Source: Bacteroidales bacterium
Lineage (GTDB): Bacteria > Bacteroidota > Bacteroidia > Bacteroidales > UBA932
DNA: 64,000 nucleotides
Assembly: GCA_016287875.1 (NCBI GenBank)
Contig: JAEEXQ010000001.1
Location: 28,105-92,104, forward strand
Direction: 5' to 3'
A program made the translations under genes and the position numbers. The notes beneath the pieces were generated by a model, which was given only the letters and a program-made list of their open reading frames with translations, did not search any database and was not told the origin of the DNA. Shown here piece by piece: positions 56,880 to 64,000 of the stretch (positions are counted from its first letter, which is position 1; every line of letters begins with the position of its first letter).

Positions 56880-58155
56880 AAGCAAAAGTCCGTGGCTCTG
56901 GGTCCCTACCCTCTACTTCGCCGAAGGGATTCCCTATTTCATCGTAAACGTTGTCTCCGTTACGATGTTCAAAAGGATGGGGATGAGCAATGCCGACCTT
57001 GCAATGTACACCAGCCTGCTGTATCTCCCCTGGGTGATCAAGCCCTTGTGGAGCCCTCTGGTGGACGTGCTGCGCACCAAGCGCTGGTGGGTGCTTGCGA
57101 TGCAGGCTCTTATGACCGTCTGCTTCGCCGCCATAGCCCTCAGCCTCCCTTCGCGCACGGGCGCTCCCGTAGGCGCATTCGCCATTTCCCTGATAATATT
57201 CTATGTTACGGCAATGTTCTCCGCCACCCACGACATAGCCGCCGACGGTTATTATATGCTGGCCCTGGACGAACACAGGCAGAGCCTTTTCGTGGGTATC
57301 AGGAGCACTTTCTACCGCATAGCATCGGTATTCGGGCAGGGAGTGATAGTGGTCGTGGCGGGCCTGCTGGAAAGCCGCTATGCCGACATCCCCAAGGCCT
57401 GGACGCTCACCCTGCTGGGCAGTTCGGTCATTTTCCTAGCCATCACGGTATGGCACTACTTTATGCTCCCGCAGGAGAAGGCTTCCGGCCCTGCCATCCC
57501 GGGCGAAGCCGGGCAATCCCGCAGCATCCTCTCCGCTTTCGCGACATTCTTCCGCAAGCCCGGGATACTGCTGGCAATAGTATTCCTGCTCTTGTACCGT
57601 CTTCCCGAGGCTTTTTCCGTGAAGATGCTAACGCCCTTCCTGCTGGATCCCGTTTCCGAGGGAGGTCTTGGGCTGACGACTGCCCAGTCCGGACTGGTCT
57701 ATGGTACGGTCGGGGTGATAGCGCTTACCATAGGCGGCATACTCGGAGGGATATGGAGTGCGAAGGTAGGCCTGCGCCGCGCCCTATGGCCTATGGCCCT
57801 TTCCCTCGCCCTGCCTTGCGCGGTGTATCTCTATCTTGCCGCAGTGCAGCCGTCGGATATTTTTACGGTTTATTTCTGCGTCGCCCTCGACCAATTCGGA
57901 TACGGTTTCGGATTCACCGCATATATGCTTTATATGATATGGTTCTCGCAGGGAGAATACAGCACGTCCCACTATTCCATCTGCACGGCTTTTATGGCCC
58001 TGAGCATGATGGTTCCGGGTTTTTTCGCCGGGATGCTGCAGGAATCCCTGGGATATACCGGCTTCTTCATACTGGTCATGATCTGCTGTCTGGCAACGCT
58101 TTCGGTAACTGCTTTTTTGCCTTCGAAAATTGACTCTTCGTACGGGCGGAAATAA
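56872..58155 (+). CDS. MFS permease, AmpG-like (muropeptide/peptidoglycan recycling)
   Basis: LYFAEGIPYFIVNVVSVTMFKRMGMSNADLAMYTSLLYLPWVIKPLWSPLVD; about 12 TM. Confidence 0.82.
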   Translation: MDKSKSPWLWVPTLYFAEGIPYFIVNVVSVTMFKRMGMSNADLAMYTSLLYLPWVIKPLWSPLVDVLRTKRWWVLAMQALMTVCFAAIALSLPSRTGAPVGAFAISLIIFYVTAMFSATHDIAADGYYMLALDEHRQSLFVGIRSTFYRIASVFGQGVIVVVAGLLESRYADIPKAWTLTLLGSSVIFLAITVWHYFMLPQEKASGPAIPGEAGQSRSILSAFATFFRKPGILLAIVFLLLYRLPEAFSVKMLTPFLLDPVSEGGLGLTTAQSGLVYGTVGVIALTIGGILGGIWSAKVGLRRALWPMALSLALPCAVYLYLAAVQPSDIFTVYFCVALDQFGYGFGFTAYMLYMIWFSQGEYSTSHYSICTAFMALSMMVPGFFAGMLQESLGYTGFFILVMICCLATLSVTAFLPSKIDSSYGRK

Positions 58156-58208
58156 ATTTGGTATGAATTATGCAACTTGTCAGGTAAAGTTTAGTTTGAA
58201 CACTAAAA

Positions 58209-59576
58209 TTGAACATTATGAATACTACATTTAAAATAGCGCTCGCAGCCGTAGCGGCAATGGCGCTCGCGATAACTCCCGTCAATGCACAGTCCCGCGG
58301 CGGCGGAAGCAGCAGGTCGTCCTCGACCAGTTCATCCAGGTCGTCGTCTTCCAGCTCGTCATCGGGCTCCAGTTCCAGGGCGGTCGGTGGTACCATCTCC
58401 CGCTCCAGCAGTTCCGGCTCCAGCAGCCGTTCCAGTTCCAGCGTCAGCCGTTCGAGCTCCAGCAGCAGCCGTTCCAGCAGCTCGGTGAGCCGTTCGAGCT
58501 CCAGCAGCAGCCGTTCCGGCAGTTCGGTGAGCCGTTCCAGCTCCAGCAGCAGCCGCTCCGGCAGTTCGGTGAGCCGTTCCAGCTCCAGCAGCAGCCGTTC
58601 CGGCAGCTCGGTGAGCCGTTCCAGCTCCGGCAGCAGCCGTTCCAGCAGTTCGGTGAGCCGTTCCAGCGCCGGCGGTGCCCGCAGTTCCGCGAGCAGCTCC
58701 GTGAGCCGCTCTTCCGCAACCGGCGGAGCACGCAACAGCGTCGCAAATGTCAATCCTACCAACAGCTACGGCCGTCAGACCGCAGCGGCACCCAATACCG
58801 TCCGCTTCGATGGCCACGGCAAGCGCATAGCGCCCATGCACCGTGAGCCCATACACTACGACCGTCCCGGTTTCTTCTACGGAGCACATCCTCACTACTA
58901 TGGATACCGTGTGCACCATCTGCCTCACTACGACCGCTACCGTTATTGGGGAAGAGACTACTACTTCTACAATGGTATCTACTACCGTTACTGGAACCAC
59001 TACTATCACATCTGCCGTCCTCCTTACGGAATCCTGTTCGACAGGGCCCTGTATGCACTGGAGCTCGATGTACTTAGGTTCGCATACTATAACAACGTAT
59101 ACCGCACCTATAATATAGTCAACAGCAACTATACTACCATCAACGAGCAGAACGAGATAATAGCCCAGAACAACGCTACGATCGCGGCCCAGAATGCCGC
59201 TATCGCCCAGAACAACGCCACGATGGCAGCCCAGCAGGCAGGTCAGGCCTCTTCAGCCTCGATGGATGTTAACACCCTCAGGGCCTACGCATCCTACCAG
59301 CTCGCCACCAAGCTCGGTCTCGTGCAGAGCTTCGCAGCCAGCGGACAGGAGTACTACTACGACGACGGCGTGTTCTTCATAACGGGCACCAACGGCCAGT
59401 ACAAGGTCATCGTCCCTCCTGCAGGCGCCCTTATCAAGGCCCTCCCCGAGGACTATGAGACAGTACAGCTCTCCGATGGCAACGAGTACTACAAAGTCGA
59501 CGATACCATCTATCGTATGACGGTAGTCGACGGAGTACCTTACTTCGAGGTTCTCGGCCAGATGCAGAACGCATAG
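58209..59576 (+). CDS. Secreted Ser/Arg-rich repeat protein with C-terminal DUF6515-like domain
   Basis: Signal peptide, long S/R low-complexity region, then YYFYNGIYYRYWNHYYHI and YYYDDGVFFITGTNGQYKVIVPPAGALIKALPEDYE. Confidence 0.82.
   Translation: MNIMNTTFKIALAAVAAMALAITPVNAQSRGGGSSRSSSTSSSRSSSSSSSSGSSSRAVGGTISRSSSSGSSSRSSSSVSRSSSSSSRSSSSVSRSSSSSSRSGSSVSRSSSSSSRSGSSVSRSSSSSSRSGSSVSRSSSGSSRSSSSVSRSSAGGARSSASSSVSRSSATGGARNSVANVNPTNSYGRQTAAAPNTVRFDGHGKRIAPMHREPIHYDRPGFFYGAHPHYYGYRVHHLPHYDRYRYWGRDYYFYNGIYYRYWNHYYHICRPPYGILFDRALYALELDVLRFAYYNNVYRTYNIVNSNYTTINEQNEIIAQNNATIAAQNAAIAQNNATMAAQQAGQASSASMDVNTLRAYASYQLATKLGLVQSFAASGQEYYYDDGVFFITGTNGQYKVIVPPAGALIKALPEDYETVQLSDGNEYYKVDDTIYRMTVVDGVPYFEVLGQMQNA
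58446..58655 (+). repeat. Tandem 42-bp coding repeat (5 units)
   Basis: Unit AGCCGTTCSAGCTCCAGCAGCAGCCGTTCCRGCAGYTCGGTG = SRSSSSSSRSGSSV. Confidence 0.88.
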
Positions 59577-59595
59577 CCAGACGGCTACATTATAG

Positions 59596-59624
59596 AAAAA
59601 CCACTCGTCCGCGAGTGGTTTTTT
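59596..59624. terminator. Bidirectional terminator
   Basis: AAAAACCACTCGTCCGCGAGTGGTTTTTT. Confidence 0.8.
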
Positions 59625-59629
59625 ATTGT

Positions 59630-60388
59630 CTATATAAGGGAGAAGGTCCTCAGCAGCGCGGCTTTGTCGCCGGATGAAAGCAGCTCGGTCTGCGGATGCT
59701 TGTCTTCTTTGGGAATGCCTGCCTGCTCCATTACCTGTATGAGCCTGGTGGCTACGGCAGGTGCCGGGTCTATGAATTGCACTTCCGGCCGGCCAAGCTC
59801 GGCTGCTACTTTGCGGAGAGTATCCAGCAGGAAGGGATAGTGGGTGCAGCCCAGCACTATGCGGTCGGCTCCGGCATCCAGCAGGGGCTCCAGGCTTTCC
59901 GTGACCACGGCTTCGGCTTCTGGGCCGGTCAGCAGGCCCTTTTCCACCAGTTCCACGAAACCTTTCCCGACCTGTTCCACTATGGTCACCTGATCCTCGA
60001 AACGCCCCTTGGTATTAAGGTATTTGCTGCCTTTCAGGGTCCCCGCGGTCGCGAGAACGCCAATGACCTTGCTCTCGGTGCCCAGGGCGGCGGGTTTGAC
60101 GGCCGGTTCCATCCCTATGAAGGGTATGGAATATTTCCCGCGGAGATACTCTACGCCGGCGGCGGTAGCGGTGTTGCAGGCCAGCACCATAGCGTCGGCC
60201 CCGCGAGAAAGGAATAGGGTGGTTATTTCATCGAGGCGCGCCCGTATGTATTCGGGGGTCTTTTCTCCGTAGGGGCAGTGGGCGTTGTCGGAATAATAGA
60301 TGAAATGCTCGCCGGGCAGCAGCTTGCGTATCTCCCGGAATACCGAGAGACCGCCAACGCCTGAATCCATTATACCTATCGTCGCCAT
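59630..60388 (-). CDS. murI: Glutamate racemase
   Basis: IGIMDSGVGGLSVFREI, CNTATAAGVEYLR, IVLGCTHYPFLLDTLRK. Confidence 0.97.
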   Translation of the reverse strand: MATIGIMDSGVGGLSVFREIRKLLPGEHFIYYSDNAHCPYGEKTPEYIRARLDEITTLFLSRGADAMVLACNTATAAGVEYLRGKYSIPFIGMEPAVKPAALGTESKVIGVLATAGTLKGSKYLNTKGRFEDQVTIVEQVGKGFVELVEKGLLTGPEAEAVVTESLEPLLDAGADRIVLGCTHYPFLLDTLRKVAAELGRPEVQFIDPAPAVATRLIQVMEQAGIPKEDKHPQTELLSSGDKAALLRTFSLI

Positions 60389-60414
60389 TGTTATGCTAAG
60401 ATACGAATAAAACT

Positions 60415-61197
60415 CTAATGTAATTCCCTGAAATATCGGAAAGGCGCCAGGGACCGGTATTTGACGGCCTTGACAAGGGTGAAGGGGATGATGTAGGCCC
60501 AGGCGCGCCAGCGGGCTACGTTGGGATTGTGGAGGCGTACCAGCGAGCCCATATAGTAGTTGCGGTAGATGAGCTTGTCCTTATCCTCCTTGCGCTGCGC
60601 CCTGTCGTGTATGGCCCTGGCCTGAGGGACTATGCCGGTGTAGAATCCTTCGTGCAGCATCCTGTGGCACAGGTTGTCGTCCTGCCCGTAGATGGGGAAG
60701 ATGTCCGAGAACAGTCCTGTACGGCGGAGGGCGTCGCAGCGTACCATCCAATGGGCGGCCATTACCCGGGGAACCCGGCGTATGTCACCGTCCTTGAAAG
60801 ATTTGAGGTAGAGCTTGGAAAACTGGTAATCCATCGCCATCCCGTCCCCGCGGAGCTGCATAGGGGAGAGTATTCCGTACTCGGGATGGGCCTCGGATGC
60901 TTCCGTCAGCTTTTCCAGTGTGTCGGGCATCAGCCAGGCATCCTGGTTGAGCAGATAGACGAAGTCGTAGCCATTGTCGAGGGCGTACTGCATCCCCAGG
61001 TTGTTGGCGGCAGAGAAGCCCGTGTTCTCCGTATTGCGTACCAGACGGGCCTCAGGAAAATGCGAGGCGACCCAGTCGGCACTGCCGTCGGAGGAGGCGT
61101 TGTCTACCACGAAGATATCCGCCCCGGAAATGCTTCCGAGGCATTTTTCGAGCCATTTGAGCCCGTTGTATGCGACTATCACCACCAGTATCTTCAT
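60415..61197 (-). CDS. Glycosyltransferase family 2
   Basis: MKILVVIVAYNGLKWLEKCLGSI...VDNASSDGSADWV...YLLNQDAWL; true start at 61197. Confidence 0.92.
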   Translation of the reverse strand: MKILVVIVAYNGLKWLEKCLGSISGADIFVVDNASSDGSADWVASHFPEARLVRNTENTGFSAANNLGMQYALDNGYDFVYLLNQDAWLMPDTLEKLTEASEAHPEYGILSPMQLRGDGMAMDYQFSKLYLKSFKDGDIRRVPRVMAAHWMVRCDALRRTGLFSDIFPIYGQDDNLCHRMLHEGFYTGIVPQARAIHDRAQRKEDKDKLIYRNYYMGSLVRLHNPNVARWRAWAYIIPFTLVKAVKYRSLAPFRYFRELH

Positions 61198-62141
61198 CGC
61201 GGGACCTCCTTGTAAAGCTCTGTGAATATCTGCTTGGTGCTCTTGCGGGTGAAGATGCTGCCCATCACATTGCGGGCGCTGCGGTACATTATGGAGGCGT
61301 GGCTGCGTGGATCGCTCCTTCGCGCAGGCAGCCATCTGAGTGCGCGCAGAGCTTCCACGCACCAGATGAAAGCTCCCATAAGGGCATATACGAGGGGCCT
61401 GCCGCCGGAATAGAATATCAGCGAGCCGCGTACCCTGGTTGGCTTGATTGCGGTCTCCATCGGCCCGGCGGTAGCTCCGGCCAGGTGGGTTATGCTTACG
61501 TCGGCATCCGTCCAGACCTCCTTGCCCATATCGTTCAGAAGCTGCCCGAGGGCTATGTCTTCGGGGGTGAAGGTGTAGGTCTCGTCGAACCATCCGGCCT
61601 CCCTGAATACATCCGTCCGTATCAGGAAACAGGCTCCGTTCAAGGTCCAGCTGCGGAAGAGCCCCGGCTTGCAGCTCCATTTCCCGGGTTTGGATTCGTC
61701 CACCAGATGGAGGTAGTGCCTCAGATACCTGCACGGGGTCCAGGGGGCGCGGCCGCAGGTCTGTATGCTGCCGTCTTTCAGTACTATCTTGGGGGATATG
61801 GCCGCAACCTTTTCCGGGAGTTTGCCGAAGTCCTCCAGAAGACGGTCGATTACCGGCATATTCATCAGGGTGTCATCGTTTACCACGAAGCAGAAGCGCC
61901 CGGAAGCCTCCCGGAGGGCGATGTTGTTGTTCTCTGCGAAACCTGAGAGCTCCCGGTTTTCGAAGATGCGCACTTCCGGCCAGTCCCGTATCAATGCCGC
62001 CAGGTTCCCTTCGCTGAACCTATAGGCGGTAAGCAGTATCTCATAGCTGCACGAGGTATGCTCCCGTATGCTTTCCAGGCACGGATAAAGCAGGTCCGGC
62101 CGGTTCATCGAAACTATGATTATGGAGACATCGGCTTGCAT
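61194..62141 (-). CDS. Glycosyltransferase family 2
   Basis: DVSIIIVSMNRPDLLYPCLESIREHT...FCFVVNDDTLMN; true start at 62141, ORF track over-extended antisense to prfB. Confidence 0.9.
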   Translation of the reverse strand: MQADVSIIIVSMNRPDLLYPCLESIREHTSCSYEILLTAYRFSEGNLAALIRDWPEVRIFENRELSGFAENNNIALREASGRFCFVVNDDTLMNMPVIDRLLEDFGKLPEKVAAISPKIVLKDGSIQTCGRAPWTPCRYLRHYLHLVDESKPGKWSCKPGLFRSWTLNGACFLIRTDVFREAGWFDETYTFTPEDIALGQLLNDMGKEVWTDADVSITHLAGATAGPMETAIKPTRVRGSLIFYSGGRPLVYALMGAFIWCVEALRALRWLPARRSDPRSHASIMYRSARNVMGSIFTRKSTKQIFTELYKEVPR

Positions 62142-62177
62142 CGTGATTGTAAAGATACATAATTTTATTAAATTTGT

Positions 62178-63248
62178 ATGATGATTACTTCTGAACAGAT
62201 CAAGGACCTCCGGCAGCGTATGGCGGCACTCGAAAAGTCGCTGGACATAGCCGGGAAACGCGAGGATGTCGCAGCCAGGGAGGCTCAAAGCCAGGCGCCC
62301 GGTTTTTGGGATGATCCCAAAGCCGCGGAAGCCTTTATGAAGGGAGTCAGCAGTGTGAAATCGTGGCTCACGTCCTACGACGCGATAGTGTCGGCGGCCG
62401 ATGATCTGGACGTCCTGATGGAACTGGACCCGGAAGGCCCCGATACGGATGCGGCCTATGCGGATGCTCTCAAGAAACTGGAAGACCTCGAATTCAAGAA
62501 TATGCTCGGCGAGGAAGGCGACAATCTGGGCGCCGTCCTCACCATCAATTCCGGAGCCGGCGGCACCGAATCCAACGATTGGTCCGCCATGCTTATGCGT
62601 ATGTATATGCGATGGGGCGAGCGGAACGGCTACAAGATGACCGTCACCGAACTCATAGAAGGGGACGAGGCCGGCATCAAGAGCGCCACCATACAGTTCG
62701 AGGGTGACTATGCATACGGGTACCTGAAGGCCGAGAGCGGAGTGCACAGGCTGGTGCGCATCTCTCCCTTCAATGCCCAGGGCAAGAGGCAGACGACCTT
62801 CTCTTCCGTATTCATCTACCCTCTGGTGGATGATACCATCAACATCGAAATCAACCCTTCCGACATAGAATGGGATACCTTCCGCTCCGGCGGCCACGGC
62901 GGGCAGAACGTGAATAAGGTGGAAACCGGTGTGCGAGTGCGCCACATCCCTACGGGAATAATGGTCGAGAACACTGAGACCCGTTCCCAGCAGGATAACC
63001 GCCAGAATGCCCTTCGCATCCTTAAATCCCGCCTCTATGACATCGAGCTCAAGAAGCGCCAGGAGAAACAGGCGGAGCTGGAAGGGCAGAAGAAAAAGAT
63101 AGAATGGGGCTCGCAGATACGCTCTTACGTGCTGCATCCCTACCGCATGGTCAAGGACCTGCGCACCGGATACGAGACCGCCGATACCCAAGGCGTGCTC
63201 GACGGCGATCTCAACGAATTCATGAAAACCTGGTTAATGCAAAAATAA
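62178..63248 (+). CDS. prfB: Peptide chain release factor 2, single uninterrupted frame
   Basis: [21 protein letters not shown] (GGQ region [26 protein letters not shown]); no in-frame UGA at the usual frameshift position. Confidence 0.96.
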   Translation: MMITSEQIKDLRQRMAALEKSLDIAGKREDVAAREAQSQAPGFWDDPKAAEAFMKGVSSVKSWLTSYDAIVSAADDLDVLMELDPEGPDTDAAYADALKKLEDLEFKNMLGEEGDNLGAVLTINSGAGGTESNDWSAMLMRMYMRWGERNGYKMTVTELIEGDEAGIKSATIQFEGDYAYGYLKAESGVHRLVRISPFNAQGKRQTTFSSVFIYPLVDDTINIEINPSDIEWDTFRSGGHGGQNVNKVETGVRVRHIPTGIMVENTETRSQQDNRQNALRILKSRLYDIELKKRQEKQAELEGQKKKIEWGSQIRSYVLHPYRMVKDLRTGYETADTQGVLDGDLNEFMKTWLMQK

Positions 63249-63250
63249 TA

Positions 63251-64000
63251 ATGGAATTCAAGTACGCACCTATGTTCCAGCTTGGGGAGGATAAGACGGA
63301 ATACTACCGCATCCCCGGTTCGGAGAAATATGTGTCCACTTCGCAGTTCGAGGGACACACAATGCTCAAAGTCGCCCCCGAGGCCCTTACCCTCGTGGCC
63401 CAGCAGAGTTTTCACGACTGCGAATTCATGCTGCGCCGCGCCCATAACGAGCAGGTGGCCGCCATACTGGACGACCCCGAGGCGAGCGAGAACGACAAAT
63501 ATGTGGCCCTGCAGTTCCTCCGCAACGCCGAGTGCGCCGTAAAGGGAGTGCTGCCTTTCTGCCAGGACACCGGTACCGCCATCATCCACGGCGAGAAGGG
63601 TCAGCAGGTCTGGACCGGTTTCGAAGATGAGGAGGCTCTGAGCCGCGGTGTGTTCAATACCTACACCCAGGAGAATCTGCGCTACAGCCAGAACGCCCCG
63701 CTGAATATGTACGACGAGGTCAACACCCGCTGCAATCTGCCTGCCCAGATCGATCTGGAGGCGGTCGAAGGGGAGGAATACCGCTTCGTAATGGTAGCGA
63801 AGGGCGGCGGCAGCGCCAACAAGACCTACTTCTACCCTATGACCAAGGCCACCATCCAGAACGAAGGCACCCTGCTTCCTTTCCTGGTGGAGAAGATGAA
63901 GACCCTGGGCACGGCTGCCTGCCCTCCTTACCACATCGCCTTCGTCATCGGCGGCACTTCCGCAGAGAAGAACTTGCTGACGGTGAAACTTGCCAGTATC
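63251..64000 (+). CDS. Fumarate hydratase class I (3' truncated by window)
   Basis: [21 protein letters not shown]...[18 protein letters not shown]...NLPAQIDL...[16 protein letters not shown]. Confidence 0.93.
   Translation, partial: MEFKYAPMFQLGEDKTEYYRIPGSEKYVSTSQFEGHTMLKVAPEALTLVAQQSFHDCEFMLRRAHNEQVAAILDDPEASENDKYVALQFLRNAECAVKGVLPFCQDTGTAIIHGEKGQQVWTGFEDEEALSRGVFNTYTQENLRYSQNAPLNMYDEVNTRCNLPAQIDLEAVEGEEYRFVMVAKGGGSANKTYFYPMTKATIQNEGTLLPFLVEKMKTLGTAACPPYHIAFVIGGTSAEKNLLTVKLASI

Noticed and set aside
58446-58655. Tandem repeat considered as a CRISPR array
   Set aside because: Units are contiguous 42-bp coding repeats with no spacers, in frame within a secreted protein.
58076-58762. Minus-strand ORF with ELERLTELPERLL repeats (leucine-rich looking)
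   Set aside because: Antisense translation of the Ser/Arg 42-bp repeat; the periodicity is inherited from the sense repeat.
61194-63191. 665-aa ORF that would fuse a glycosyltransferase to a novel N-terminus
   Set aside because: The N-terminal part is antisense to prfB; the GT2 start MQADVSIIIVSMNRP at 62141 is the sensible start.

Overview
Bacteroidota (Bacteroidales-like) chromosomal window, about 64 kb and dense with housekeeping genes. They include polA, rsmG, rpmH, rbfA, tyrS, tpiA, pth, rplY, tdk, rsmI, trpS, recA, rlmN, recX, pdxA, rnhA, rfbD/C, a pheA-aminotransferase-tyrA-aroF aromatic cluster, rpsT, rseP, dxr, ruvX, def, manB, galM, murI, prfB and a partial fumarase, plus three tRNAs (Pro-CGG, Glu-TTC, Asn-GTT). 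The signal that ordinary annotation does not explain is a set of structured palindromic elements centred on a RAYT-like (HUH/Y1, REP-associated-tyrosine-transposase-like) gene at about 23350-24279. (i) A 114-bp palindromic element occurs four times in the same orientation and aligns without gaps by eye: 4601-4714, 23183-23296, 24270-24383 and 53095-53208. Two copies bracket the RAYT-like gene, and one lies in frame inside rsmG. (ii) A second GC-rich palindrome family, with 14-23 bp inverted arms around a shared core, lies in frame inside rsmG (4385-4496) and inside a ComEA-like helix-hairpin-helix gene (22337-22475), and is read in the same frame in both. rsmG therefore carries a composite in-frame insertion of about 110 codons made of these elements. 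(iii) A noncoding gap of about 620 bp between convergent recX and pdxA (30611-31232) is full of nested perfect inverted repeats. Other leads are a strong sRNA candidate in an eroded accessory scar (about 50690-50755), a prfB without the usual frameshift site, a candidate rplY leader, and a DUF4922-SpoIID fusion next to an AmpG-like permease. All calls come from reading the sequence; no database search was run.
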